Part shown: piece after piece, positions 26,189 to 35,415 of the stretch
Position numbering within the stretch: position 1 is the stretch's first letter
Layout: each line of letters starts with the position of its first letter
Assembly (NCBI RefSeq): GCF_017313785.1
Contig: NZ_JAFLNL010000003.1
Location: 124,001 to 188,000 of the forward strand
Direction of reading: 5' to 3'
Length of the DNA stretch: 64,000 nt
Source: Flagellimonas aurea
Lineage (GTDB): Bacteria > Bacteroidota > Bacteroidia > Flavobacteriales > Flavobacteriaceae
The notes under the pieces: generated by a model
What the model saw: only the letters and a program-made list of their open reading frames with translations
The model's database searches: none
Told to the model about the DNA's origin: nothing
Position numbers and translations under genes: made by a program

Positions 26189-26914
26189 CTACTTCTCCGA
26201 AGGCATCAGCAATGAAGCCAATACATAAAAAAGAATTATTACCGGTATCGCTAAAAACCGTAAGGTCAATAGCAACACCAGGCTTCCAATAATGAAAAGG
26301 TAACGAATCCCATTATCCTTAAAACCCCAATTCTTAAACTTTAATGCAAATAGTTTTATCGGGGAATTCAACAAATACGAACTCAAAACCGTTAAAACCA
26401 CCAAAAACCAAGGATTTAGGATAATGTTACTCAATACCTCGTTGTTATGATACAGGAGAATCATGGGCAACGAAAGAATCAAAAGTGCGTTTGCTGGCGT
26501 TGGCAATCCTACAAAAGAAGAAACTTGGTTCTCATCCACATTAAACTTGGCCAATCTGTATGCCGAAGCCAATGTTATGGCAAAACCGACAAAGGGCAGC
26601 AGGGTAATTTCCGCATCGTGCCCAATGAAACCAAGGTTCCAACCGCCTCGTTCGGCCATGCTCAACAATTGGAACATGACCACACCCGGTACCAGCCCAC
26701 TGGTAATCACATCGGCCAAGGAGTCCAATTGCACACCTATTTCGCTCTGTACACCAAGCAGTCGTGCAGCAAGACCATCAAAAAAGTCAAAGAAAATCCC
26801 GATAAACACAAAAAGCGCGGCCCACTCTAAATGATTGAGCACCGCGAACACCGTGGCAACACAACCACTTAATACATTGAGCAAGGTTAAAAAATTGGGA
26901 ATATAGGACTTCAT
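26189..26914 (-). CDS. pssA: CDP-diacylglycerol-serine O-phosphatidyltransferase
   Basis: A 241-residue membrane enzyme that makes phosphatidylserine, the precursor of phosphatidylethanolamine. The CDP-alcohol phosphotransferase signature is complete: DFFDGLAARLLG followed by GVQLDSLADVITSG, i.e. D-x-x-D-G-x-x-A-R-x8-G-x3-D-x3-D with minor spacing. Six or more hydrophobic segments are present, and YRLAKFN follows. It converges on lptB with two bases between the stops, and diverges from the DUF4105 gene. No psd gene is in the window. Confidence 0.92.
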   Translation of the reverse strand: MKSYIPNFLTLLNVLSGCVATVFAVLNHLEWAALFVFIGIFFDFFDGLAARLLGVQSEIGVQLDSLADVITSGLVPGVVMFQLLSMAERGGWNLGFIGHDAEITLLPFVGFAITLASAYRLAKFNVDENQVSSFVGLPTPANALLILSLPMILLYHNNEVLSNIILNPWFLVVLTVLSSYLLNSPIKLFALKFKNWGFKDNGIRYLFIIGSLVLLLTLRFLAIPVIILFYVLASLLMPSEK

Positions 26915-27015
26915 GAAATTAGATTTCCGTAAAAATAAAGGAAAAATTAAACTGTGTACAACGGATAGTAGACCGAGTCGTTTTTATTATGATATTTGTT
27001 CTGATAAAATACATA

Positions 27016-28185
27016 ATGAAAAGAAAGCTGCACTTATTATTTTTTTGCTTTGCCATTGGGAACTTTCTATTTTCCCAAACCCCGCAGCTCACTGAAAACT
27101 CTAAAGTAAGCTTGCTCACCTGTGCCGCTGGCGACGAACTCTATTACGCTTTTGGCCACAGTGCTTTCCGGGTACAAGATTCTTCTTTGGGAATCGATGT
27201 AGTCTATAATTACGGGACATTTGATTTCAATCAACCAAACTTTTACCTAAATTTCACCAAGGGTAGAATGATCTATTCCCTTTCTCGTAGAAGTTTTGAA
27301 GCATTCCTTTACGAATACGAATTGGAAAAAAGATGGGTAAAAGAGCAAATTTTAGACCTAAGCATACAACAACGCAACCAACTCCTCGCTTTTTTTGAAG
27401 AAAACTATCTGCCCGAAAACAGAGATTACCTATATGACCCGCTGTTGAACAACTGTTCCAGCATCACGGGAGATATCTTAAAAGAACAATTTGGTGAAGC
27501 CATTGTTTTTGATGGTTCATATCTCGAGAAACAATATACTTTTCGCCAGCTGGTAAGGCAGTTTATGGATGTAAACACATGGTCCATGTTTGGTATTGAC
27601 CTCGCTTTTGGCTCACCTGTGGACAGAAAGGCCACGGTTCAGGAACATATGTTTTTGCCTTATTACGCTATGGAGCAACTACGGCACACCACCTTGAACG
27701 GAAAACCTTTGGTAAAGAGGGAGCGTACCATTTTAGACTATAGCGAGCATACCCAAAAAAGTTTTTTTCCGCTCTCTCCCCTATTTTGGTTTTTGATGCT
27801 CTTGGCTTTTACGGCCGTCATCACCTATTTTGATTACAAACACAAGACACGTAGCCGCTGGCTGGATTTTTCGCTACTATTCATTACAGGATTGGTAGGA
27901 ACCTTTCTATTCTTACTCTGGGTAGCAGCAGACCACACTTCTACCCCTTATAATTTTAATATTTTATGGGCATTTCCACCCAACGCGATTGTCGCTTTTG
28001 CCTTAGTGTTGCAAGATAAGGTTCCGCAATGGACTCCTAACTATTTATGGGGAGCTCTTGGCTTAATTGTCATTACGCTTTTGCTTTGGATAATTAAGAT
28101 CCAGATTTTTTCTCCTGTCCTTATTCCTTTACTTTTGACGATGGCCATTCGATACCTGTACATCATCAGGTATTCCAAATTATAG
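27016..28185 (+). CDS. DUF4105 / Lnb-like lipoprotein N-acyltransferase
   Basis: A 389-residue protein with a signal peptide (MKRKLHLLFFCFAIGNFLFS), a periplasmic DUF4105 domain and four or five C-terminal membrane helices from about residue 260. Conserved parts of the domain are visible: LTCAAGDELYYAFGHSAFRVQD near residue 30 and LLNNCSSITGDIL near 145 with a likely catalytic cysteine. The domain is the N-terminal part of Lnb, an N-acyltransferase that completes triacylated lipoproteins where Lnt is missing. Whether this one has that activity is inference from the family. The ATG at 27016 is chosen for the signal peptide. Confidence 0.78.
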   Translation: MKRKLHLLFFCFAIGNFLFSQTPQLTENSKVSLLTCAAGDELYYAFGHSAFRVQDSSLGIDVVYNYGTFDFNQPNFYLNFTKGRMIYSLSRRSFEAFLYEYELEKRWVKEQILDLSIQQRNQLLAFFEENYLPENRDYLYDPLLNNCSSITGDILKEQFGEAIVFDGSYLEKQYTFRQLVRQFMDVNTWSMFGIDLAFGSPVDRKATVQEHMFLPYYAMEQLRHTTLNGKPLVKRERTILDYSEHTQKSFFPLSPLFWFLMLLAFTAVITYFDYKHKTRSRWLDFSLLFITGLVGTFLFLLWVAADHTSTPYNFNILWAFPPNAIVAFALVLQDKVPQWTPNYLWGALGLIVITLLLWIIKIQIFSPVLIPLLLTMAIRYLYIIRYSKL

Positions 28186-28206
28186 ACCGGCCCACAAACA
28201 ATACCC

Positions 28207-30078
28207 ATGAACTTACTAACGGTCGAAAACATATCAAAATCGTATGGGGAGCTGATGCTCTTCTCCGATATTTCCTTTGGAATCAACAAAGACCAAAAGA
28301 TAGCCCTCATTGCCAAAAATGGAAGTGGCAAAACATCCATTCTCAATATCATGTCAGGAAAAGATACCTCAGAAACGGGTCAAGTGACCACGCGAAAGGG
28401 TATCAAAATATCATTTTTGGAGCAAGAACCCGACCTGAACCCCAATTTGACCATTGAAGAGACGATCTTTGCAACGGACAACGAAATTCTGCGGGTCATT
28501 GCATCCTACGAGAAGGCCGTGGAAAACCCCGATGATCAGGCACAATACCAAAAAGCCTTTGAGGCCATGGAGCGACTCAACGCTTGGGATTTTGAAACAC
28601 AATACAAACAAATACTTTTTCAATTACAGCTCTCCAAGCTCGATGCCAAAGTGAGCACCCTATCTGGCGGACAAAAGAAACGTTTGGCCTTGGCCAACGC
28701 CCTCCTCAACAAACCAGACCTGATGATCTTGGATGAGCCTACCAACCACTTGGACCTTGAAATGATCGAATGGTTGGAGGCATACTTCGCCAAGGAAAGC
28801 ATCACCCTGTTTATGGTTACGCACGACCGCTATTTTTTGGATAGGGTTTGTAATGAGATATTGGAACTGGACAACAACCAACTTTATACCTACAAGGGCA
28901 ATTACTCCTATTACCTGAGTGAAAAAGAGGCCCGGATGGAACGTGAGGCCGTGGAGCAGCAAAAAACCAAAATGCTGTACAAAAAAGAATTGGACTGGAT
29001 GCGCAGACAGCCCAAGGCCCGTACCACAAAATCCAAATCACGGATCGATGATTTTGCCGAAATCAAACAGCGGGCCCATCAAAGGCGCCAAGAGCACGAG
29101 GTACAATTAGAACTGAACATGGAACGGATGGGAAGCAAGATCTTGGAGCTTCACAATATTTCCAAATCCTATGGCGATAAGACCATCCTGAACAAATTTG
29201 ACTACAACTTCACCAAAGGTGAACGTGTTGGCATTATCGGTAAAAACGGTACGGGAAAATCCACCTTTTTGAACATCATAACCCAACAAGAGAGTGTCGA
29301 GGGCGGTAAAGTAGTGGTCGGTGATACCGTAAAGTTCGGGTACTATACACAAAAAGGAATCCATGTTAAAGAAGGGCAAAAAGTAATCGATGTCATTCGG
29401 GAATTTGGTGATTTTATTCCTTTGAAGAAAGGACGCCAAATATCCGCACAGCAATTATTGGAGCGTTTCCTTTTTGACCGTAAAAAGCAATACGATTTTG
29501 TTGAAAAATTAAGCGGCGGGGAACGGAAACGTCTCTATTTGTGTACCGTGCTGATTCAAAATCCCAACTTCTTGATTCTGGATGAGCCCACAAACGACTT
29601 GGATATTGTTACCCTGAACGTACTGGAAAGCTTTTTGCTGGATTTTCCCGGCTGCTTGATCGTGGTCTCGCACGACCGTTACTTTATGGACAAAATCGTA
29701 GATCACTTATTTGTGTTCCGCGGAGAAGGTGTTATTGAAGATTTTCCTGGCAACTACTCAGATTATCGTACCTACGAGAGCAGTAAAATAATAGAAGAAC
29801 GCGAAAACAAGACCACTTCTTCAGAAAAAATGGAGAACAACTGGAGGGATACCAGTGGTGGCAAATTGTCCTATTCCGAGCAAAAGGAATACAAACAATT
29901 GGAGAAGGACATCCAAAAGCTGGAAGAAAAGAAAACAAAGCTTCAGAACAAGTTCACCGACCCTGAACTGGATGGGGACGAAATCGCCAACCTATCCATC
30001 GAACTCAAAGAAGTAACCGATGCCATTGAGAAGAAAACGGAACGCTGGTTCGAGCTTTCTTCCATTCTAGAGAGTTAA
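28207..30078 (+). CDS. ABC-F family ATPase (Uup-like)
   Basis: A 623-residue soluble protein with two ABC modules. Walker A motifs are AKNGSGKTS and GKNGTGKST; signatures are LSGGQKKRL and LSGGERKRL; Walker B motifs end in DEPTNHLD and DEPTNDLD. The linker between them is charged and helical (residues 235-300), and the last 90 residues form a coiled coil (KQLEKDIQKLEEKKTKLQNKF), the Uup-type C-terminal domain. ABC-F proteins act on the ribosome; Uup also binds branched DNA. No membrane partner is needed. It lies 21 bases after the Lnb-like gene. Confidence 0.92.
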   Translation: MNLLTVENISKSYGELMLFSDISFGINKDQKIALIAKNGSGKTSILNIMSGKDTSETGQVTTRKGIKISFLEQEPDLNPNLTIEETIFATDNEILRVIASYEKAVENPDDQAQYQKAFEAMERLNAWDFETQYKQILFQLQLSKLDAKVSTLSGGQKKRLALANALLNKPDLMILDEPTNHLDLEMIEWLEAYFAKESITLFMVTHDRYFLDRVCNEILELDNNQLYTYKGNYSYYLSEKEARMEREAVEQQKTKMLYKKELDWMRRQPKARTTKSKSRIDDFAEIKQRAHQRRQEHEVQLELNMERMGSKILELHNISKSYGDKTILNKFDYNFTKGERVGIIGKNGTGKSTFLNIITQQESVEGGKVVVGDTVKFGYYTQKGIHVKEGQKVIDVIREFGDFIPLKKGRQISAQQLLERFLFDRKKQYDFVEKLSGGERKRLYLCTVLIQNPNFLILDEPTNDLDIVTLNVLESFLLDFPGCLIVVSHDRYFMDKIVDHLFVFRGEGVIEDFPGNYSDYRTYESSKIIEERENKTTSSEKMENNWRDTSGGKLSYSEQKEYKQLEKDIQKLEEKKTKLQNKFTDPELDGDEIANLSIELKEVTDAIEKKTERWFELSSILES

Positions 30079-30115
30079 ATTGTCCCCTTGATGAGATTTT
30101 AGGGGTATAATCACA

Positions 30116-30616
30116 ATGATGTTCAAAATACTTTCATACATAAAATTTATTCTCAAATCCACCAACCAACATGGAGTACATTCCCCTTTTGTGTTCCAAT
30201 ATGTGACGCAATGCCTCTACTCCAAAAAAAAGCTTCATTACAAGAAAAACATTAACACACTGCTAAAGACTATTGATTATTTTGGTTTTGAAAAGGTCAG
30301 CATCAAAAAAAATACTGAGTTCAAAGAATTGGTAAAACAGAACTTTCCCAATATCCAATTCAATGAAAATCCCGTCGACCTTATTTTTGTTGATGAAATG
30401 GACATTCCATCCTTTCAAAAAATACATTCTGAAGGAAAATTGCACAACAACAGCCTTATTTTGGTAAATTCCATTTATGACAACAAGGAGAATTTAGACA
30501 AGTGGAACCGTTTAATTCTCTTGCCGGAAATCACCGTAAGTATTGATATGTACCATTGCGGACTTATTTCCATCAGAAGAGAGCAAGTCAAGGAACATTT
30601 TACCATTCGAATTTAA
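30116..30616 (+). CDS. Shortened SAM-methyltransferase-like protein
   Basis: A 166-residue protein that begins like a flavobacterial methyltransferase family (FILKSTNQHGVHSPFVFQYVTQCLY) and ends like it (SIDMYHCGLISIRREQVKEHFTIRI). Members I know of are near 240-250 residues and carry a SAM-binding glycine-rich loop in the middle. Here the middle is short and I see no G-x-G-x-G motif, only VDLIFVDE, which may be the remnant of the acidic strand. The reading frame is intact. It may have lost catalysis. The following 53-residue gene is 17 bases away. Confidence 0.65.
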   Translation: MMFKILSYIKFILKSTNQHGVHSPFVFQYVTQCLYSKKKLHYKKNINTLLKTIDYFGFEKVSIKKNTEFKELVKQNFPNIQFNENPVDLIFVDEMDIPSFQKIHSEGKLHNNSLILVNSIYDNKENLDKWNRLILLPEITVSIDMYHCGLISIRREQVKEHFTIRI

Positions 30617-30633
30617 AAAGGTAATTTTAGGTT

Positions 30634-30795
30634 ATGGAAAATCTAGCAACGGATAACTCCATTTGGTTCATACTGGCCGTTTTGGGACTTATCTATCTGA
30701 TTATTTTGTTCAGAAACAAGAAAGCGACAAAGCGTAGAAAATCCCGCAAGTTTATGGAGGGAAAACGCCAACACGACAAGAACAATGAACAATAA
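30634..30795 (+). CDS. Small single-helix membrane protein (53 aa)
   Basis: ATG at 30634 to TAA at 30793-30795 encodes 53 residues. After a short acidic start (MENLATDNS) comes one hydrophobic helix, WFILAVLGLIYLIILF, and then a very basic tail (RNKKATKRRKSRKF, GKRQHDKN), which predicts an N-out, C-in orientation by the positive-inside rule. The frame fills the otherwise empty gap between the methyltransferase-like gene and the cobalamin adenosyltransferase. The hydropathy and charge pattern argue for a real gene. No family is recognised. Confidence 0.7.
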   Translation: MENLATDNSIWFILAVLGLIYLIILFRNKKATKRRKSRKFMEGKRQHDKNNEQ

Positions 30796-30853
30796 CCATT
30801 CAAACTTTTACTTCTAATTGTTCATTGATTATTGCACATTGATAACTAACACC

Positions 30854-31411
30854 ATGAAGATATATACCAAAACTGGGGACAAGGGCACCACTTCCTTATT
30901 TACGGGCACACGCGTCCCTAAACACCACGTTCGTATTGAAAGTTACGGCACCATAGATGAACTCAACTCCCACTTAGGACTTTTGAGGGATCAGGATATG
31001 GATGAACATTCCAAAAAAACGCTTAGCCTTGTCCAAGAAAAGCTTTTTACCGTCGGTTCCATATTGGCAACAGAGCCGAAAAAGGACAAAAGACTTAAAA
31101 TTCCGCGTATAAGTTCCGAGGATATTGAATTTTTGGAACAGGAAATGGACCGAATGAACGAGGAGCTTCCGGAAATGACACATTTTATACTCCCGGGAGG
31201 GCATACCACCGTGTCATACTGTCATATTGCCAGAACGGTTTGCCGTCGTGGTGAGCGCATGATTTCCTATTTACATGAGAATGAACCGGTGCCAGAGAAC
31301 ATTTTATCCTACATCAACCGACTTTCCGATTATTTGTTTGTTCTGGCACGCAAATTGTCCAAAGATTTAAATGCCGAAGAGGTCAAGTGGATTCCTGAGA
31401 AGTTAGACTGA
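30854..31411 (+). CDS. Cob(I)yrinic acid a,c-diamide adenosyltransferase (PduO type)
   Basis: A 185-residue cytosolic enzyme that makes adenosylcobalamin from cob(I)alamin and ATP. The N-terminal ATP-binding segment is KIYTKTGDKGTTSLFTG, followed by HHVRIESYGTIDELNSHLG; CRRGERMISYL and INRLSDYLFVLARKL are the C-terminal signatures. The start at 30854 matches the family; 30818 would add 12 residues with no conservation. The cofactor serves methylmalonyl-CoA mutase, whose chaperone MeaB is also in this window (41576). Confidence 0.93.
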   Translation: MKIYTKTGDKGTTSLFTGTRVPKHHVRIESYGTIDELNSHLGLLRDQDMDEHSKKTLSLVQEKLFTVGSILATEPKKDKRLKIPRISSEDIEFLEQEMDRMNEELPEMTHFILPGGHTTVSYCHIARTVCRRGERMISYLHENEPVPENILSYINRLSDYLFVLARKLSKDLNAEEVKWIPEKLD

Positions 31412-31501
31412 CAAAATCACTTTTTTAACCTAAATGTTTTGTCAACAATAAAATAATTTTTAAATAATGGTGTTTTTACTTGGCAGATTGGGTTTAAAAA
31501 T

Positions 31502-31509
31502 TATTTTTG
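31502..31509 (+). promoter_or_regulatory. -7 element for the DUF2795 gene
   Basis: TATTTTTG matches TANNTTTG, 27 bases before the ATG at 31537, within an AT-rich leader. Confidence 0.5.
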
Positions 31510-31536
31510 CAAAAAATTTAAAATCAAACCGTTACT

Positions 31537-31761
31537 ATGTACTGGACTTTAGAACTAGCTTCATATTTAAGTGATGCGCCTTGGCCAGCAACCAAAGACG
31601 AACTGATAGATTACGCCATTCGAACAGGAGCGCCGTTGGAAGTTGTAGAAAATTTACAATCGATGGAGGAAGAAGGAGGCGAGATATACGAGTCAATCGA
31701 AGAAATTTGGCCCGATTATCCCACCGAGGAGGACTATCTCTGGAACGAGGATGAATATTAG
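31537..31761 (+). CDS. DUF2795 protein
   Basis: A 74-residue acidic protein. LASYLSDAPWPATKDELIDYAIRTGAPLEVVENLQSM is the DUF2795 core, a small helical fold, and the tail is rich in Glu, Asp, Tyr and Trp. Function is unknown; the family is small and cytosolic. It has its own promoter element and its own terminator and is therefore a single-gene unit just before secA. Confidence 0.88.
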   Translation: MYWTLELASYLSDAPWPATKDELIDYAIRTGAPLEVVENLQSMEEEGGEIYESIEEIWPDYPTEEDYLWNEDEY

Positions 31762-31783
31762 ATCCGAAAGCACAAACCACGTT

Positions 31784-31809
31784 AAAAAGTCTCATTTGAG
31801 GCTTTTTTT
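31784..31809 (+). terminator. Rho-independent terminator after DUF2795
   Basis: AAAAAGTCTC, loop ATTT and GAGGCTTTTT pair with one G-U and run into eight T. Confidence 0.8.
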
Positions 31810-31813
31810 TATG

Positions 31814-31821
31814 TAATTTTG
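31814..31821 (+). promoter_or_regulatory. -7 element for secA
   Basis: TAATTTTG matches TANNTTTG. A TTTG at 31795-31798, inside the preceding terminator, could be the -33 element with 15 bases between, slightly short of the usual 17 to 23. The leader to ATG 31896 is about 65 to 70 bases. Confidence 0.45.
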
Positions 31822-31895
31822 ACAGCCTAGCCGAAGAATTCCATCCTAATCCCATCAATGGAACGGCTTTTGACAATCAAAAGAAAAAACATTTC

Positions 31896-34800
31896 ATGAG
31901 TTTTATTAATTCCGTACTTAAGGTTTTCGTAGGAGATAAATCGGAGAAGGATGTAAAGTCCCTACAACCTTTGGTAAAAGAGATAAAATCCTTTGAGCAA
32001 CAACTTGAAGGATTGTCACATGATGAACTGAGACAAAAAACAGCGTCTTTTAAAGCAAGAATTGCTGAAGACTGTAAAGAAATCAACGATAAAATCGCCG
32101 AGCTGAAAGAAGAAGTGGAAAATTCGAACGACATTGATCGTAACGAAGAAATCTACTCCGAAATCGACAAGCTCAACGAAGAAGCCTATAAAATTTCCGA
32201 AAAAACTTTGGAAGATATCCTTCCCGAGGCCTTTGCCGTTGTAAAGGAAACTGCAAAACGATTTGCGGCCAACGAAACCTTAACGGTAACTGCCAGCGAA
32301 TTTGACAGAGCACTTTCCAGCGACAAGGATTATGTTTCCTTGGAAGGTGACAAAGCGGTTTGGCAAAACTCATGGGATGCCGCAGGAAAAGAAGTAACTT
32401 GGGATATGGTGCACTACGATGTGCAGCTTATCGGAGGTATTGCACTACATCAAGGTAAGATTGCCGAGATGCAGACAGGTGAAGGTAAAACTTTGGTAGC
32501 AACCCTCCCGCTCTATCTTAATGCATTGGCTGGTAAAGGGGCCCACTTGGTAACGGTAAACGACTACCTTGCCAAAAGGGATAGCGCTTGGATGGCTCCC
32601 ATTTTTGAATTCCATGGGCTTTCCGTGGATTGTATCGACAAGCACAGACCCAATTCAGACGGAAGAAGAGCAGCCTACAACGCCGATATCACATACGGAA
32701 CCAACAACGAATTTGGTTTTGATTATCTCCGTGACAACATGGCGCACACCCCAGACGATTTGGTACAACGTCCACACCACTATGCCATTGTCGATGAGGT
32801 GGATTCGGTATTGATCGATGATGCCCGTACACCATTGATCATTTCTGGTCCGGTTCCCGAAGGAGACCGCCACGAATTCAATGAATTAAAGCCACAGGTG
32901 TCCAATATTGTTCAACAACAACGTCAGCACCTGACAGGAGTCTTGGCCGAAGCCAAAAAACTCATAAAAGAAGGAAATACCAAAGAAGGTGGTTTCTTGT
33001 TGCTACGAGTACACCGTGGACTTCCAAAAAATAAGGCACTCATCAAGTTTTTGAGTGAAGAAGGGGTCAAGCAATTGCTTCAAAAGACCGAAAACTTCTA
33101 TATGCAGGACAATAATAGGGAAATGCCAAAAGTGGACGAAGACCTATTGTTCGTAATCGATGAAAAAAACAATCAAATAGAGCTTACCGATAAAGGAGTG
33201 GAATACATTTCCACCGATCAGGACAAAGAATTTTTTGTGATGCCCGACATCGGTAGTGAAATTGCCAAAATCGAGAACCAAAACCTCGAGATTGAAAAAG
33301 AAGCGGAGCTCAAGGAAGAACTCTTCAAGGATTTCGCCGTTAAAAGCGAGCGCATACACACCATGACCCAGTTGTTGAAGGCCTATACCCTATTCGAAAA
33401 GGATGTGGAGTATGTGGTGATGAACAACAAGGTAATGATCGTGGACGAGCAAACAGGTCGTATCATGGACGGTCGTAGGTACTCGGATGGTCTTCACCAA
33501 GCTATTGAGGCCAAGGAGAACGTAAAAATCGAGGCCATGACCCAGACTTTTGCGACAGTTACCCTGCAGAACTACTTTAGAATGTACAGCAAGCTGTCCG
33601 GAATGACGGGTACAGCGGTAACGGAAGCAGGTGAATTTTGGGAAATCTACGAGTTGGATGTGATGGAAATTCCAACCAATAGACCCATTGCTCGTGACGA
33701 CAGGCAAGATTTGATCTACAAGACCAAGCGGGAAAAATACAATGCCATCATCGACGAGGTTACGAAACTATCTCAATCGGGCAGACCTGTACTGATTGGT
33801 ACCACTTCCGTTGAAATTTCGGAATTATTATCCAAATTGTTGAGTGTCCGCAAGGTTCCTCACAATGTTTTGAACGCGAAGCTTCATAAAAAAGAGGCAG
33901 ATATTGTTGCCGAAGCCGGTAAAGGCGGTATTGTTACCATTGCTACCAACATGGCCGGTAGGGGTACCGATATTAAATTATCCCCTGAGGTAAAAGAAGC
34001 AGGTGGTTTAGCCATTATTGGTACTGAGCGCCACGATTCCCGACGTGTGGACAGACAGTTGAGAGGTCGTTCCGGACGTCAGGGAGACCCTGGAAGCTCC
34101 CAGTTCTATGTTTCTTTGGAAGACAACCTGATGCGATTGTTCGGATCCGACCGAGTTGCCAAAATGATGGACCGTATGGGCTTGGAAGATGGTGAAGTGA
34201 TACAGCACTCCATGATGACCAAATCCATTGAACGCGCTCAGAAAAAAGTAGAGGAAAACAACTTCGGTATCCGTAAGCGTTTATTGGAGTATGATGATGT
34301 TATGAATGCCCAACGGGAGGTAATCTACAAAAGAAGAAGACACGCATTGGAAGGTGAACGCCTAAAAGTGGACATCGCCAATATGATCTATGATACTTCT
34401 GAAGCCATTGCGGAGACCAATAAAATGGCCGATGATTTCAAGAACTTTGAGTTCGAGCTCATCAAATATTTCTCCATCACCTCACCTATTGATGAAGAAG
34501 AATTCAAGAAAATGAGCTTTCAACAGATTGCCAATAAAGTCAACGACGAGGCTTACAAGTACTACAAAGAAAAAATGGAACGTAGTGCCACGGTTGCCTT
34601 CCAAGTCATCAAAAAGGTTTATGAAGATCAGACCAACAAGTTTGAGCGCATCGTAGTCCCCTTTACGGATGGCATCAAATCCTTGAACGTTGTCACCAAC
34701 TTGGAAAAGGCATACAATACGAATGGAAAGCAATTGATTACCGATTTTGAAAAAAATATCACGCTGGCCATTATCGATGACTCATGGAAAACGCACTTGC

Positions 34801-35258
34801 GCAAAATGGACGAATTGAAACAGTCCGTACAGTTGGCCGTTCACGAGCAAAAAGACCCATTATTGATCTATAAGTTCGAAGCTTTTGAGCTTTTCAAAGA
34901 AATGATCGACAAGGTAAACCGCGAAGTAATATCGTTCTTGTTCAAAGGAGAATTACCTTCCGAAAACACTTCTCAAATCCAAGAGGCCAGGAACGTTCGC
35001 AGACCAAAGGAGAATATTCAGACTTCTAAAGAGGAAATACCGAACAGTGATGAGTTGGCCGCACAGAACAGAGCTGCAGGCCAAACCCAGGGACAGCGAC
35101 CTCAAGTAACAGAAACCATTGTTCGGGAAAAACCGAAAATTGGCAGAAACGAAAGGGTTACCATTAAAAATGTAATGTCCGGTGAGAGCAAAACAGTCAA
35201 GTTTAAACAGGCCGAACCCCTTATAGACAAAGGAGAGTGGGTTTTGGTGAACGACTAA
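31896..35258 (+). CDS. secA: Preprotein translocase ATPase SecA
   Basis: A 1120-residue motor that pushes unfolded proteins through SecYEG. Walker A is EMQTGEGKTLVA near residue 195, the DEVD box is VDEVDSVLIDDARTPL, and TNMAGRGTDI and RQLRGRSGRQGDPG form the second ATPase lobe. It is about 220 residues longer than the E. coli protein: there is an N-terminal helical stretch around residues 60-100 and an insertion of around 110 residues after ISGPVPEGD, both seen in other Bacteroidota. The C-terminus ends in KPKIGRNERVTIKNVMSGE and lacks the zinc-binding C-x-C-x8-C-H tail that binds SecB. Confidence 0.97.
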   Translation: MSFINSVLKVFVGDKSEKDVKSLQPLVKEIKSFEQQLEGLSHDELRQKTASFKARIAEDCKEINDKIAELKEEVENSNDIDRNEEIYSEIDKLNEEAYKISEKTLEDILPEAFAVVKETAKRFAANETLTVTASEFDRALSSDKDYVSLEGDKAVWQNSWDAAGKEVTWDMVHYDVQLIGGIALHQGKIAEMQTGEGKTLVATLPLYLNALAGKGAHLVTVNDYLAKRDSAWMAPIFEFHGLSVDCIDKHRPNSDGRRAAYNADITYGTNNEFGFDYLRDNMAHTPDDLVQRPHHYAIVDEVDSVLIDDARTPLIISGPVPEGDRHEFNELKPQVSNIVQQQRQHLTGVLAEAKKLIKEGNTKEGGFLLLRVHRGLPKNKALIKFLSEEGVKQLLQKTENFYMQDNNREMPKVDEDLLFVIDEKNNQIELTDKGVEYISTDQDKEFFVMPDIGSEIAKIENQNLEIEKEAELKEELFKDFAVKSERIHTMTQLLKAYTLFEKDVEYVVMNNKVMIVDEQTGRIMDGRRYSDGLHQAIEAKENVKIEAMTQTFATVTLQNYFRMYSKLSGMTGTAVTEAGEFWEIYELDVMEIPTNRPIARDDRQDLIYKTKREKYNAIIDEVTKLSQSGRPVLIGTTSVEISELLSKLLSVRKVPHNVLNAKLHKKEADIVAEAGKGGIVTIATNMAGRGTDIKLSPEVKEAGGLAIIGTERHDSRRVDRQLRGRSGRQGDPGSSQFYVSLEDNLMRLFGSDRVAKMMDRMGLEDGEVIQHSMMTKSIERAQKKVEENNFGIRKRLLEYDDVMNAQREVIYKRRRHALEGERLKVDIANMIYDTSEAIAETNKMADDFKNFEFELIKYFSITSPIDEEEFKKMSFQQIANKVNDEAYKYYKEKMERSATVAFQVIKKVYEDQTNKFERIVVPFTDGIKSLNVVTNLEKAYNTNGKQLITDFEKNITLAIIDDSWKTHLRKMDELKQSVQLAVHEQKDPLLIYKFEAFELFKEMIDKVNREVISFLFKGELPSENTSQIQEARNVRRPKENIQTSKEEIPNSDELAAQNRAAGQTQGQRPQVTETIVREKPKIGRNERVTIKNVMSGESKTVKFKQAEPLIDKGEWVLVND

Positions 35259-35279
35259 TCCAAACCTTATAACAAGTAT

Positions 35280-35312
35280 AAAGTGGTAGTTATTAAAGCT
35301 GCCACTTTTTTT
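35280..35312 (+). terminator. Rho-independent terminator after secA
   Basis: AAAGTGGTAG (35280-35289) pairs with CTGCCACTTT (35299-35308) with one G-U, followed by T-rich sequence. Confidence 0.8.
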
Positions 35313-35415
35313 ATATCAAAAACATAGTTAGATTTACATCGTAAAACACCCCATAAAGCTACTCTATTATACCGATTCAACCTTTTTATGATAGAGGGAT
35401 ATTCACGCGCAGCAT

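Noticed and set aside
31896..35258. SecA as a fusion or disrupted gene because of its 1120-residue length
   Set aside because: The extra segments are of the kind common in SecA of this phylum and the frame is continuous.
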